Positions 1-11,565 of a DNA stretch of 64,000 nucleotides are shown here, piece after piece (position 1 is the first letter of the stretch; each line of letters begins with the position of its first letter). Origin of the DNA: Aldrovandia affinis (lineage: Eukaryota; Chordata; Actinopteri; Notacanthiformes; Halosauridae); contig JAINUG010000169.1 of NCBI GenBank assembly GCA_029706075.1, forward strand, positions 62,001 through 126,000, read 5' to 3'. A program made the translations under genes and the position numbers. The notes below the pieces were generated by a model. It was not told the origin of the DNA and did no database searches. It saw only the letters and a program-made list of their open reading frames with translations.

Positions 1-1587
1 CCGCCCCTCTCCAATAACCTTTCTGTTGATCAAATCAAATCTACCCAAAATAAATCTGGAACTGTCAAATAATCAAATTATATTTGCGAGATTCATTTTG
101 TGTTTTTTTTGTTTGAGGTTTATTACGCTCACAAGTGGCCCATTAACCTGACGGAGGTGACAGCATGCCCTGTCTCCACTGACACTAACAAATTGCTGCT
201 TTCGCACACGTCTGCTGCTGCACAGGCCAATGTGGCAGTCTGCTTGCTTTACAAGCCACTTTTTACATGAAACATTGTTTAGAGCGAAAACAAATGTGCC
301 TGGCGTGTGAAGTGCGATGCCGCAGAAGTGGGTCTTGCATGTGTTGTGTTCCCTCCTTGTGCTGGGAGGCCCGGTTCGAGTACCACTCCAGTAGTGATAA
401 CTACTGCTCGGCCAGCACCTCTAACGATCTCAATTAGGGAAACGTTCTAGGGAAGCGGCCTGTTCTGTTGTGCCCTCTGAAATCGATTCCTATCGCTAGG
501 AAAATGCCCTCGTCGCGGCAACAGCGGCCCATTTTTGGGACTGAGTGGGTGAGGCAGGGGTGGAGCAGAGGGGCGGTTGATGTGGATGGAGAGGTGAGCA
601 ATCATAGGTCAGGGACACTGGTCTTTGCCATGCACCCCGTCTGAACATGCATAGGAGAGGCGGCAAGGACAGTGGGGGTCAACTGGTCATGACCGCATAC
701 GATTCCCAACCTCAAGGACCACGGTTTGTGCTGTGGTCTCTTAAGTCCGCCCCCCAACCGTACCCCAAGCCAATGTTGAGCAGCTGCAATTGGTTGAGAG
801 CGCAGCGCAGTGAACGCATTGTGCAGTAACAGTTGGGGAAGGTTGCCCTCTCCTGTGTGACCCAGCAGTTGGAATGCAACCTGAAGGCTTGGTTGTTTCT
901 CAAGCCTAGTTTCTAAAACCGATAACAGAGCAAACAAGCTGCATTTCTGTGGCATTGTCCTCAGTGCCGCTGAGTAACCGGGCAGCTGATTAAGAAGAAA
1001 GCAGTAGATAGACACACACTGAGATATTTTTAGCTACAGGAAAGCAAAAATATATTCAGACTATTTTTTTTTACAAAACTGGGGTTTGAAGTACAAACTG
1101 TAAGTAGGCTTGCTGTTTTTTTGCCTAAGAATGCTGCCGCTGTCCTCTATCGGGGGAGCAGAGAACCTCGTCGAGCCTGATTTTTGTTTCACCGACAGTG
1201 GAGTGTTGCATTGCTTCCCCCGCGCTCTGGCGGTGTCGCGTTTCACCCGGGCGGGCGTGTGTTGTGGAGGCGGGGCTTGTGTCACGTGCCCTCGGTGGTG
1301 CACGCCTGCTCCAGATGTCGTCGTCCCCCTCAGTGGCAGCTGGGCAGACACCGTGCTGCTCAAATGGACGTGATTGTTATGAGAGGCCTGGGATCTGTGC
1401 TTCAGCCCGTATGACTATAATCCCTAACATCTCCCCCACAAGCCTTTAAAGTGATTGGACTAAAACCCATCCTGTGTATTTCACAATGGTGGTGATTGAA
1501 TCATGTCAGATGTCAGCACTGTTCCGATTGCTTATTTTTGTTATAAGTGTAAAAGCATGATTAATGCTTATAGTTGATTAAAGTATA

Positions 1588-1590
<3 letters not shown>
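1..1590. other. Non-coding stretch, no gene recognised
   Basis: No frame here resembles a known protein, and the longest open frames (about 100-137 codons) overlap each other on both strands without family motifs. The part from about 1140 to 1345 is GC-richer than its surroundings but shows no recognisable exon. Best read as intron or intergenic DNA. Confidence 0.6.
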
Positions 1591-1591
<1 letters not shown>

Positions 1592-1631
<40 letters not shown>

Positions 1632-1642
1632 TATATATATAA
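1592..1642. repeat. (TA)n microsatellite
   Basis: Alternating TA dinucleotides with one short CAG interruption near 1629. It lies about 90 bases upstream of the Tc1 element at 1735. Confidence 0.95.
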
Positions 1643-1734
1643 GTTGTTTTTGTTTCTGCCTCTCCCCCTTTTTATCCCTCTTTTGGAATTGTCAGTTGTA
1701 CGTTAGGCTCGGCAATTTGGAATGTCCACTTATA

Positions 1735-1934
1735 CAATGGGGGAAATAAGTATTGAACACATCAACATTTTGTCCAGTAAATGTATTTCCAATGAGCCTA
1801 TTCAAGTGAAATTTGCACCAGACTTTGGTATTAACTCAAAAAAAGACAAAAAATCTAAACATTAAAGTCCATATGTAAATAAAGTTATGTGTAATAAAGT
1901 GGAATGAAACGAAAAAAGTATTGAACACACTAAG
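1735..1934. repeat. Left terminal inverted repeat of Tc1 element
   Basis: About 200 bases, inverted copy of 3115-3318. It carries an outer and an inner direct-repeat motif (agtattgaacaca near 1748 and near 1917), presumed transposase-binding sites by analogy with IR/DR elements. Confidence 0.9.
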
Positions 1935-2105
1935 AAAAAGCATTACACCACAGCAAGGAAAGGCAAGGAACCAGCTGAAAACCATAACTAATTAGGAGGC
2001 AACTCTACCTCCAATCTGTGCTAATTAATGTCAGCTGGGTTAGAATATATTGATGGGCTATAAAATGTTTTTTTTGTTACCAAGGTGCCACACAAGAAAC
2101 ATCTA

Positions 2106-3103
2106 ATGATGGGTAAAAGCAAAGAGCTCTCTCAAGACCTTCGCAACCAGATTGTTGCAAAACATGAAAATGGAATTGGCTACAGACCTATTTCACAACT
2201 TCTGAATCTTCCAGTAAGCACCATTGGGGGCATTATCCATAAGTGGAAGCAACATCACTCCACCATCAACCGGCCACGCACAGGAGCTCCTCGTAAGATT
2301 TCTGATCAGGGAGTCAGAAGGATACTTAGAAGAGTAGCCAAAGAGCCAAGGACCACTAGGAAAGAGCTCCAGAAAGACTTGGAGGCAGCAGGTACAACTG
2401 TGACAGAAAGGACAGTAGGCAATGCACTCCACCGCCATGTCCACTACTGAAAAAAAGACATGTTGAAGCTCGTTTAAAGTTTGCCAAACAACATTTGGAC
2501 AAGCCAGTGAACTACTGGGAGCATGTACTCTGGTCAGATGAGACCAAAATTGAACGTTTTGTCTGTCACACAACGCACCATGTTTGGAGGAGAAATGGCA
2601 CTGCACATCACCCGAATAACACTATACCAACAGTGAAGTTTGAAGGTGGAAGTATCATGATGTGGGGCTGTTTCTCCTCTCGTGGTACTGGCAGACTTCA
2701 TATCATTGAAGGAACAATGAATGGAGTCATGTACAGAGAGATTCTTGAGATGAACCTGGTGCCATCCACCAGGATGCTGAGGATGAGATGTGGGTGGACC
2801 TTCCAGCAGGACAACGATCCAAAGCATACAGCAAAGGAAACTCGCAATTGGTTTCAGAGAAAGAAAATCAACTTGTTGGAATGGCCCAGTCAATCACCTG
2901 ACTTAAACCCAATTGAACATTTGTGGAAGCATCTGAAGATCCAGATTCACAAGAGGGCCCCCCGCAATCTTCAAGATTTAAAGACAATCTGTGTAGAGGA
3001 ATGGGCCAAAATCACACCTGAATACTGCGGGCGATTAGTTACTTCATACAGAAAGCGCCTTGAAGCTGTCATTACAAACAAAAGCTTCTCCACTAAGTAT
3101 TGA
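2106..3103 (+). pseudogene. Tc1-like transposase, frameshifted
   Basis: This would encode the DDE transposase of the surrounding element. The N-terminal half, from ATG 2106, carries a helix-turn-helix DNA-binding region including [15 protein letters not shown] and ends at a stop at 2448-2450. The rest continues in another frame from about 2450. The residues normally joining the HTH part to the catalytic part seem to be missing, so a short deletion probably caused the shift. The catalytic motifs are intact: [19 protein letters not shown] and [11 protein letters not shown]. The second Asp and the Glu have 34 residues between them, the DD34E spacing of Tc1. In its present form the frame cannot give full-length transposase. 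A GTG at 2085 could extend the frame but is not a plausible eukaryotic start. Confidence 0.93.
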
Positions 3104-3114
3104 ATTAATTTCAG

Positions 3115-3318
3115 TTAGTGTGTTCAATACTTTTTTCCTATGTCATTCCACTTTATTACACATAACTTTATTTACATATGGACTTTAATGTTTATATTTT
3201 TTGTCTGGATTTCTTGAGTTAATACCAAAGTCTGGTTTAAATTTCACTTGAATGGCCTCATTGGAAATACATTTACTGGGAAAAATGTTGATGTGTTCAA
3301 TACTTATTTCCCCCATTG
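3115..3318. repeat. Right terminal inverted repeat of Tc1 element
   Basis: Inverted copy of 1735-1934 with a few mismatches, ending in cccccattg directly before the TA at 3319-3320. Confidence 0.9.
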
Positions 3319-3335
3319 TACTTGAAGTCACTGGC

Positions 3336-3470
3336 GCGTGATGAGATGACGACAAACCCACCAATTAAATCCTTCCCTCCCTGGGCGACGCTACCGCCAA
3401 TCTTGCGCCGCCCTGTGGGGCTGCCGGCCGTTGTCAGCACTGGCGAGCCGGGATTGGATACCAGACCCTC
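3336..3470 (-). repeat. SINE-like dispersed repeat, copy 1
   Basis: This resembles 17590-17705: both have a block like ccctgggcgacgctaccgcc followed by a GC-rich block around the words 'ccctgtggggctgccgg'. I recognise the type as a common fish repeat that usually ends in a tRNA-like head, here read on the minus strand. Boundaries are approximate. Confidence 0.5.
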
Positions 3471-3895
3471 CCCTTTGTGTGTGTTTACTCCCTGTTTGAC
3501 CCTGTTTGTTAAAAATCCCTCGAATACATTGTTTACACGGAGGGGTTTGGCTAATGGTTTTGGTGCGTGTGCCGTTTTGCAGTGAATGAGCACACCTCAT
3601 TTATTGGCAGGTATGCGAAGAGGTGTGATCTAGCCAAGCAGCACGGGACACTGCACGCAAACCATTATATTATGGTCTGTGTTTTCCTCTGCTTTATTAT
3701 TCTTTTACTTGATTTTGTTTCATTTTTCCTTCTTCTCGACTGTAAAGCAATTTGATATTCCCTCGAAATGAAATAAAATGTGGCATTACTGTAGATACAG
3801 TGTTCTCACACATTGCGCTCTGACTCTTGCATGCAGATCAACTCGCATTGTTAAACTATGAATTCATAAAAATGTTTTAAAGTAATTAATTGTGG
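3471..3895. other. Non-coding stretch, nothing recognised
   Basis: AT-rich sequence without a convincing exon, RNA gene or repeat. Short open frames lack any family signature. Confidence 0.5.
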
Positions 3896-4060
3896 ATATA
3901 ATAATAATAATACCATTTATTTATACAGCACCTTTCATATGACGATTTGCAGCCCAAAATGCATACAGAGAAACGGATAAAACACAATAACAGAGGTAAC
4001 TTTGACATAATAAAACAATTAAAAACGACAAAATAATGAATGATCGCAGACGTTCCACCG
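3896..4060. repeat. Dispersed repeat with (ATA)n leader, copy 1
   Basis: A short ATA run is followed by tacagcacctttcatat, and the same layout recurs at 29161-29440 (tagcacctttcatac). The pair marks a dispersed fish repeat, probably a SINE or LINE tail. Boundaries are approximate. Confidence 0.55.
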
Positions 4061-4743
4061 GCTTTGATCGCTAGGAAGCCGAGCTGCATTTCAATTGTTG
4101 GCCTGTTTAATTTATTTAAATTATATGCGTGTTTAGGATATTGAGTGTGAGACCTCACGTAACACATAGATTCAGACCCTAAGGTTTGTTGGAATGGTGG
4201 AACGGTGGCAGTTCCCTTTGCTATGGAAACAACGCAAAGGTAGTAATCAACGTTGATTAATTGCGCTTAGCGACCGAGGTCTCTATAGTAACCCGCAACC
4301 AGTGACTGAAGGCAGACTAAGTGGAACTCGTGGCGGATGTGCAATGGAGGATTAGATTGCCAGAGCTCCTTTGGAATGGAGTCAGTTTTTTGGGGGGTCC
4401 CTTATTTCACCCCAACCCTCTGGCACCCCTCTGCCAGGTAAGAGGAGAAGCAAGAAGGCCGACTCTGCCTTATTTATTCATGAGCTTATTTGTTCCCGAC
4501 AGATACTGTATGTGACATAGATATTTCACTGCCGTGATATATATTCTCTGCAGTGGAGGGATTGCGTTATTATTATTATTATTATTGTCTTACAAAGACA
4601 AAGGATGCGTAACCATTACAGATAAAGCAGCTGATTTTGACACCATCTGTTGCCAAAGGGATTTGCGATTTGTTCAAGGGCGGAAAAACAAAGGCTCAGT
4701 ATTCAGGTGCTCATGGAATACTTAATAAAGTCCAAGCTCTTAG
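4061..4743. other. Non-coding stretch with short (ATT)n run
   Basis: No gene recognised. A short ATT trinucleotide run lies at about 4568-4587. Around 4217-4232 the sequence tttgctatggaaacaa loosely resembles an RFX X-box, but one motif is not evidence of function. Confidence 0.5.
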
Positions 4744-4779
4744 GGGTCCCCGGGCGGTGTAATGGTAAAGGCACTCACC
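4744..4779 (+). repeat. SINE head fragment
   Basis: The words gtccccgggcggtgtaatgg and ggtaaaggcac match the tRNA-like head of the SINE family best seen at 61968-62306. The copy is cut short where the hAT-like element at 4788 begins; its target duplication starts at 4780. Confidence 0.65.
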
Positions 4780-4787
4780 CTTTACAG

Positions 4788-5084
4788 CAGGGGTGGGCAA
4801 CTCTGGTCCTGGGGGGCCGGTGTGTATGCAGGTTTTTGTTTCTACCAATTACCCTGGCTCAATTAGCTAATTAGCTGCATACGCGAATGCTGGTTCACTT
4901 GTAGATTAGACTACAGTAACACGTTTCATATGGGAACACAAGAACAGTCTTCAGCTGTCATTCATTGGCTTATCAAGAAAGCTAAAATGTCAGCTCATGT
5001 AAATGATTGGGGCTAATTAAATAATTAAGAGCAGAAGTTGGCCTGAAATCCAGAAACGCATACGGCCCTCCTTGCCCACCCCTG
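4788..5084. mobile_element. hAT-like miniature element with 8-bp TSD
   Basis: A 297-base non-autonomous DNA transposon. It starts caggggtgggcaac and ends ttgcccacccctg, which are inverted copies. The perfect 8-base duplication ctttacag flanks it at 4780-4787 and 5085-5092, the length typical of hAT elements. The interior has no coding capacity. Confidence 0.93.
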
Positions 5085-5086
5085 CT

Positions 5087-5150
5087 TTACAGTGTCCTCT
5101 AGAATTATTTGCACCCTTGGTAAAGATTAGTAAGAAAGGGTATGACATTT
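5087..5150 (+). repeat. Tc1-like terminal repeat fragment
   Basis: The sequence cagtgtcctctagaattatt, then 'tgcacccttggtaaag', is the end of a common fish Tc1 family. Related ends occur at 30770-30840 and, in reverse, at 59740-59793. No transposase follows it here. Its first six bases are the right-hand duplication of the hAT-like element. Confidence 0.7.
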
Positions 5151-5321
5151 TTGTTTTGTTATTCATCAGCTTGATCTTCCACTCAAAATATGAGAGACAT
5201 CTAACATTTAATTGAAGTAAAATTATCAAAAATATATTCTTTGAATAACTTTGCTTCAATTAAATTGTTCTTGTGCGAGCTTATTAATTATATTATTCCT
5301 ACTAATTAGTTTCCTCTAATG

Positions 5322-5872
5322 CACTCAGTGGCCACTTTATTAGGTACACCTGTACACTTGCTTGTTAATGCAATTATCTAATCAGCCAATCATGTGGGAG
5401 CAACTCAATGCATAAAACCATGCAGATATGGTCAAGAGGGTCAGTAGTTGTTCAGACCAAAGCATTGTTTAAATGCCACAGCCTACCTGAATCTTGTTGC
5501 TGACCATGTGCATCCCTTTATGGCCACAGTCTACCCGTCTTCTAATGGCTACTTCCATCAGGGATTATGTGCCATGTCATAAAGCACATGTCATCTCGAG
5601 CTGGTTTCACACACATAACAATGGCCTCCACAGTCACCAGATCTCAGTCCAATAGAGCACCTTTGGGATGTGGTGGAATGGGAGATTCACAACATGAATG
5701 TGCAGCCGACAAATCTGCAGCAACTGCATGATGCTATCATGTCAACATGGACCAGAATCTCTGAGGAATGTTTCCAGCACCTTGTTGAATCCATGCCACA
5801 AAGGATTCAGGCCATTCAGGCGGCAAAGTACTACCCAGTACTAATACCTAATAAAGTGGCCACTGAGTGTAC
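5322..5872 (+). mobile_element. Deleted Tc1-like element with TIRs
   Basis: The left end cactcagtggccactttatt and the right end aataaagtggccactgagtg are inverted copies, about 550 bases apart. The left interior continues as 'ggtacacctgtacac', and a decayed fragment of the same end lies near 50318-50395. The element is too short for a full transposase and keeps only its C-terminal coding part, so it is an internally deleted derivative. Confidence 0.88.
5624..5870 (+). pseudogene. Tc1-like transposase, C-terminal remnant
   Basis: Open frame with SPDLSPIEHLWDVVEWEI, the motif carrying the catalytic Glu of Tc1 DDE transposases, followed by a typical C-terminal helix region. The HTH domain and the two catalytic Asp motifs are absent because most of the gene is deleted. 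It cannot encode an active enzyme. Confidence 0.85.
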
Positions 5873-8409
5873 ATTAACAATATTTTTTTTTTTATTGGGA
5901 ACCACAAGGTATTATTAGTGAACATTCAAACAAAGTGTACCATTGAAGTTAAGGAAACATTCAAATTAATTTGTTAATGGGGTATGCCTTAACTATTATA
6001 TTCCCTCACATTCTTACAGGAACTCTGGGTAAATTAAAAGTGTGGTATTTCTTCTCTTACAAGGTTGTTCATTGTGTGTTTATATTGTCATTTGTGCTGT
6101 GTTGTTTCTGAAAGCTGGGGTAAGCATCGTTACATTTCTGGGAAAATGCATGATTGCATTGCATAGTCTATTGGTACATTATTTTCACAGGTACATTATT
6201 TTCATTTAGCAGTGGACATACATTTTCAGTATATGTGGCCCCAGTGTTGAACCTAAATTTAGTTTCTTATGGTTACAATTAAGGTCAGACCCCTCTGTAG
6301 TAAATGGGAGATCCAGCCAATTCCCCATCAACTGCGGGGAACCTAGAATCCTGTTAACCAAGTTAACCCCAGATACAGAGGTGAGCGATTAAAATCCTAG
6401 GCATTGCTTACTCACGCTCTGCTGGCCCAGGTGACCACTGCAAGAGGGGGTTACATATTAATTATTAACTATGGATAATTAAATGATTAATAATGAACTG
6501 TATTAATGAATAAAGTCACTGGGGCATGGAGTGCAAGGGCATTATAAAAGGACGAAATTTAATTGGATATTTTATTCAGGGAAAGCACTTAGTTGGACAT
6601 TCCTTAAAAAGCTTGTGAGGTTGTTTGATGGATACTTCGTCAAACTCAATCTGCATCAAACTAACATTCCTCCCAGTTCAGAGTTTGCATTTCCGGAGGC
6701 CTTCTGCCACTGCAGCACTTATCCGCGGCATGTATGCATTATTGAGAAGGACGACCATTTGTGTAGCGGCTACATAGTGGCCATCTCGCACAGCTTTTAA
6801 GACTGGTAGATGGGCTGTCTCTGCCCACCTCCTCTTCACGAGTCAGACCCCTCGCTGCTTTCCGTTTTTTTCCCTCTCTCTTATTTATCTATGATTCCTA
6901 GTGTCTTTGTGGACATGTAGTTCAAATGAAGATTTTGAGTTTCCTCCGAAACGTGTACCTGATTTATGCTCAGACTTTGTCCCTCGGAAAGGACGTTATC
7001 TGACTCCCATCCCCGTGCGCGCCAGGTTCTGTCCCACGAGTCCACACATGCTGCAGCCTGCTGTGATAGATGAGGTTGTTAGACTGTAAACGGCCTCGGT
7101 TCGTAATCCCACTCCCTTAAATACCACGGCGGGGGAAATCAACCGCCAAAGATCAGTGGTCCTAAAGATGTACATTGCCAAGTTACAGGTACTAAAGCCA
7201 GAATACCTGGGCTAATCATTTCAGCCATCATGCACCTTCCCGTGGACAAAAATATTGAAAAATTATAGTAATAATAAAATAAGGTGCATATTTTTAACCA
7301 ATAAAACAAAAGTCTTTGGTTGTTATATGTTCCTGAAACCAATTGACAGTTTTGGTAGCTTAAAAGGTTTTTACATCCACGAACCAGCCGCTCAAATTGC
7401 TTTCGGTGTCTGGAAAACAATACCTCGTTTCACATTGTTTTATAACAGACTTACCATCTCAGTTTCAGCAAGCTGCGTTTATTTATTCCACCGTGCCTCA
7501 AAAGTCTTGTGACTTGTTGAAGCTGCCTTAAATTATTGTTTTGGCTGGGGTTCAATTTGCATCTTGGGATACGAGGAAGCCTGAACAAGGTCAAAAGGAC
7601 CAAAATGTTGCTGCTAGGAGAGATTGATGTAACCTAAATGGAATGGGTTCTTTCATGCGCCACGCAGGTAGACCTGTTACTAGGATTCTAGGAGCTATGG
7701 GTTACTAATGGGGTTTTCTGTAATGCAATCTATTGTCTGTAGATCTCTGCGATTGTTATATTGATTTTTGTAGAATGCAACTTGGACTGCTGTTACTCAT
7801 TACTAGGTTGCTCTCGGTTGACAAGGAGGAGACACTGGAGAGTAATTAGGAGTGTGCTAGCGCCCGAAGGCACCTCGAATGCTGTCAACAGAAATTCTGA
7901 AATGCCTTTCAGTGGAATGGTGATTCGCTTCATCGTTAACTTTGTTACATCGTCCTACACAGTGTGTGGCAAAATGACTTCTCTCACGCCTCTCAGCCGC
8001 CTGTTTTAACTGACAGAGCTGTGTTGCACACAAGTGTTTACCCGAAGGGCCACAGCCCAGGCACAACTGTGACTGTGTTGAGTTTCTCTGCCGCATTACC
8101 ACATGGCATTTGTAAAAGGCTACAGGGCTGGATCTATGACTAAGTGATACCCAAGGGAATGATATGATAGGACAGGGAAAAAAATGACTCGGCAAAAATT
8201 AGCCAGCTTTCTGTAGGGCCACTGACTTAGTGTCTGGTGTGCTAAGGAAACACATTCTGTAAAATATCTGTTCTCCAGAAGACTTCCCCCACAACGCCTT
8301 TTAAATTATTCCATCCATGATAGACATTTGGAGGAGAATGTGATTCTGGCAACCATAAATGCAAAAATTGCTCTTAAGGCCATTTCAGCCACTATAGATG
8401 CTGTATTCT
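5873..8409. other. Non-coding stretch, nothing recognised
   Basis: About 2.5 kb, mostly AT-rich. Open frames of 60-112 codons overlap on both strands without motifs, and I found no splice-bounded conserved segment, RNA gene or intact repeat. Confidence 0.5.
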
Positions 8410-8510
8410 ATATTTGCTATAGTGTAATTATTATATATTAAAAAAGGGCCATGTGCAATTTAGTCCCTCTACATGTTTCTTGGAAGAAGACCACACTGTG
8501 CAGACGGGTC
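8410..8510 (+). repeat. Direct repeat fragment, copy 1
   Basis: About 90 bases resembling 10825-10920. Both contain ggccatgtgcaatttagtc (one base different) followed by 'cttggaagaa' and 'cactg'. It may be a relic of an unidentified transposon. Confidence 0.55.
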
Positions 8511-8699
8511 CCTTAGATTCCACCTGGGCCGTGGCAGGGCGATTCATGGCAGTCAAGCCCACGCTGACAAAATCAAGGACATCCTTCTGGGCATCGGCAG
8601 CGTATAGGAGGGATGCAGGGACTTGGAAGGTGGAAATTGTAAACAAGGTGAATCGCTGGAGTGAGAAAGCACAAAGCATCAAGCAGGAGAATATGTGAC

Positions 8700-8701
<2 letters not shown>

Positions 8702-8738
<37 letters not shown>
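8702..8738. repeat. (TG)n microsatellite
   Basis: Alternating TG with a degenerate tail to about 8765. Apparent histidine/threonine-rich antisense frames here are repeat artefacts. Confidence 0.95.
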
Positions 8739-9084
8739 GGTGTTGTGTGTCTGCGTGTGCGTGCGGACGGGGCTGAGCCCAGGCGCACGCGCGCTTGTGT
8801 TGGTTATGCCTTCTGAGTTGACGACTGCCAGTGCTGCACAAATGTAACCTCCATTTCTAAATAGTGGATTAAAAGACCAGTTCAAATCGACCCTCCCTCT
8901 GACATGCAGAGGGACCGTAAATATTGGGATACGTTTTTTGGCTTCCAGCGGGAGAGAGAGGGACTGCGGCTGTAACGGTGGTTAACAAGCTCACCGCCCG
9001 CAGCCTGGTGCATCAGTGTGCTTTGGATGCATTAAAACATTGAAACAAAAAAAAAGCACAATGAAAAAATCCCAGCATCAGTAC

Positions 9085-9530
9085 TGTAACTGCCAAAAGA
9101 AATGCAACACCAACATAAAAGCTGTTGGGCCACCATAAGCTGCCAGAACAGCTTCAGTGCTCCTTGACGTAGATTCTACAAGTGTCTGAAACTATTGAAG
9201 GGATACAACACCATTTTTCTGCAAGAAATTCATTTGGTGTTGATGGTGGTGGAAAATACTGTCTCGGGTAATGCTCCAGAATCTCCCATAAGTGTTCAAT
9301 TGGGTCGTGAGCTGGTGAATGAGATGGCCATGGCATATGGCTTACATCGTTTTCATGCTCATAAAACCATTCAGTGACCACTCGTGCCCTGTGGATGGGG
9401 GTATTATCATCCTGGAAGAGCACACTCCTGTCACGATAGAAATGCTTCAGCATAGGATGAAAGTGATCAAGTGAAGGTGGCTTTGTATTTATTGTTGTTT
9501 ACCTTGCCCTCTAGGGGGGTTGAGTGGACC
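9085..9530 (-). mobile_element. Decayed Tc1-like element
   Basis: This begins taactgccaaaagaaatgca, the end of a widespread fish Tc1 family, and runs into its transposase read on the minus strand. A lone palindrome of the same end lies at 17919-17980, a related end at 22317-22361 and a short internal fragment at 30921-30968. The distal terminal repeat was not found, so the copy is truncated. Confidence 0.85.
9154..9453 (-). pseudogene. Tc1-like transposase fragment
   Basis: About 99 codons of the catalytic half. FQDDNTPIHRARVVTEWF carries the second catalytic Asp region and SPAHDPIEHLWEILE carries the Glu motif. The first Asp motif and the DNA-binding domain are missing and the C-terminus is divergent. 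It is a remnant of the element at 9085-9530. Confidence 0.85.
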
Positions 9531-10166
9531 GAAACCAGGCAGGAGAATCTCTCAGGAAAATAAAATGAGTCTTATTAAGTCAGCAAAATTGGCTGCATGT
9601 TCTTCCAGGCACAGAGTTTGACACTGTTGTTTTTTGATTAATAAATAAACCTCCTGTAAGAAAGTAAGCTCAGCACTGTCCTTAATGAGCCTGTGATAAA
9701 GCTAGACCAGTTTAGAATATGCCAGTGTCGTTCAGGGTGTCCCAGACAGAAAGCTCAATTGCAGAGTGTCCTTCATAAATGGAGAGGACAGCGTAGAAGC
9801 CAAGTAGCTGTGTACAGGCACGCTGAGTTTATTTAAACTTTGACTGTTATGCTCGATGACGTGGATGCAATCGATCGATCGTTGGGGAATCTAACGTCTT
9901 TATCATGACAGGCTACAGCTACAAAAACCTGACATTTAAGTGCATATTCTTGTAGCGATGTCTACTTTGGTCACAGAATGTAGTGTTGATCTTTGACTTA
10001 TTGGTCTTAGGGCTGGAAAGTTGTGGATGTGGCTTGCTGTAACAGTAAAGACCACCCACCTTCTTGTAAAAAGTAAAAGTAAAGTTAATGTACTTCGTTA
10101 GTGTCCACCACTGGATTTTGGTGTTAACGTAAAGGCACACAGCAGGACACAGGTAGAGAGGTGACA
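9531..10166. other. Non-coding stretch, nothing recognised
   Basis: No gene or intact repeat seen. A short GATC run (atcgatcgatcg) lies near 9870. Confidence 0.5.
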
Positions 10167-10225
10167 TTTACATTACATTTTAAGCATTTAGCAGACACTC
10201 TTATCCAGAGCGACTTACAAAATGT
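10167..10225 (-). repeat. Fish LINE/SINE 3'-tail fragment
   Basis: The words tttagcagacactcttatcc and 'agagcgacttac' are the reverse of a 3' tail shared by many fish retroposons. The same tail in the other direction ends the SINE at 42012-42140. Confidence 0.7.
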
Positions 10226-10339
10226 GCATTAATACATGGTATGATCACTCATTGTTCAGTTCAGTAATTCAGCGGTAGACATCGTTGTTGGCAGCTGCAT
10301 ACCATACCTGTCACACCGGGAAGGAAAAGTTTAATAAAT

Positions 10340-10745
10340 TATTATTATTTATTTATTTATTTATTTAGGACGTTTTAAACAAGTATACATATACAAAAAG
10401 CAGTAATAAACATGTAGGCAGTGGTGATAACAATTGGCTAGATGTACAGAATTCAGTGGTAGTGGAGTCTGAAAAGGTCTTGAGTCTCCTGCGGAAGATT
10501 GCAAGTGATTCTGCGTGCTGACCGATTGCAGAAGGTCATTGCACAACCGAGGGGTCAGGACAGAGAAGAAGCGAGACAGCAAGGAACGGCTGCCGGGCGC
10601 CCGGAGGGATGGGACAGTCAGTTTGCCAGAGGAGGCGGAGCGGAGGCGTCTGGCTGGGGTGTAGGGTGTGATGAGTGTCTGGAGATAAGGGGGAGCCCTT
10701 CGCTGGGAGGAAGAGCAGCTCCATCTTCCCCAGACTTTCTCTGAG
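10340..10745. repeat. Probable dispersed repeat with ATTT leader
   Basis: An ATTT-rich run (10342-10368) is followed by about 370 bases containing 'ggtcttgagtctcctgcgga' and 'aggggtcaggacagagaag', wording I recognise from repeats common in fish genomes. No functional reading frame is apparent. The family is not identified and boundaries are approximate. Confidence 0.5.
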
Positions 10746-10824
10746 CTTGCCCTTTCGCAGAAAGCGAAGCGGCTTCAGTGTCCACTGGTGAGATTCATTT
10801 GTAGCCAATGGTTTGGAAATCGTC

Positions 10825-10920
10825 TATATTGTAATTCTTGTATATTCAAAAAGGACCATGTGCAATTTAGTCACTTGACACACTTTCACACTGTCTTGGA
10901 AGAAAGCCGCACTGCGTTGG
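10825..10920 (+). repeat. Direct repeat fragment, copy 2
   Basis: Resembles 8410-8510, sharing 'aaaaggaccatgtgcaattt' and a following 'cttggaagaaag'. Confidence 0.55.
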
Positions 10921-11565
10921 AGATGGTGTTGAGTTCCCCAGCAGAACCGATGAGCACTAGACGTGATCATAGTGGGAGGGAGGAGTAATCACCCCGGGCT
11001 CAGTTCGCTTTGCGTCAAATCCAGATGCGCTTCTTGGATATGGTTGCCAGAGCAACGAAAGCCCTCTGAGCCCTTTCGTTTTGGCTGGGCCTTTATCTAC
11101 ACGTCCCATAGGGTTTGGGCTGATGCGGCTCCCGCGCTGTCCTCTCAGCTCGCGTGTGGCGGATCCCCGTGCGGTTCTCGGGAATCGGACCCACGCCATC
11201 TGCGTTACGGTTTCTCCAGAACGAGCGGGGGCGGCAGATTCAAGCCATCTCGTCGTAGGTGGCAAGGAAAACAAGTGATGCGTCTCACGGTTTACGCTCG
11301 AGCAAAACCAGCAATCCTGTCCAAAACGGGGCCGTCATTGGACAGAAGGCATTAGTCAGCCGCGATGCCACACATGTCCGAGGCGTGAGATCATATGAGT
11401 CAATATTTGCCCCACCTGTTAGATGGCCCATCTGATTTAGAAGGAATTCAGAAACATTTGGTTATGTCTGGAATACCAGCAATATTGTCACGTATATCAT
11501 GCTGCAGAAGCTCTTTCTGTACAGAAGTCTGTGATTATTCTATTCCCTGTAGAGTCAATGCGCTT
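10921..11565. other. Non-coding stretch, partly GC-rich
   Basis: No gene recognised. From about 11030 to 11340 the CpG frequency is higher than in neighbouring DNA, but the frames there (up to 130 codons) overlap antisense ones and lack motifs. Confidence 0.45.

Larger units (their letters stand above)
1735..3318 (+). mobile_element. Tc1/mariner element with IR/DR-type ends
   Basis: A complete but inactive Tc1-like transposon of about 1.58 kb. The ends are inverted copies beginning caatgggggaaataagtatt and sit inside TA dinucleotides at 1733-1734 and 3319-3320, the expected TA target duplication. Each terminal repeat is about 200 bases (1735-1934 and 3115-3318). A short motif, agtattgaacaca, occurs near both the outer and the inner end of each arm, giving the IR/DR arrangement known from Sleeping Beauty-type elements. 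A broken transposase lies between the arms. Confidence 0.95.

Noticed and set aside
1061-1449. Possible exon in the GC-rich patch
   Set aside because: Several overlapping frames exist on both strands, none with a recognisable domain or strong paired splice signals.
4217-4232. RFX X-box-like motif
   Set aside because: A single imperfect 14-base match without a nearby gene start or known conservation is expected by chance.
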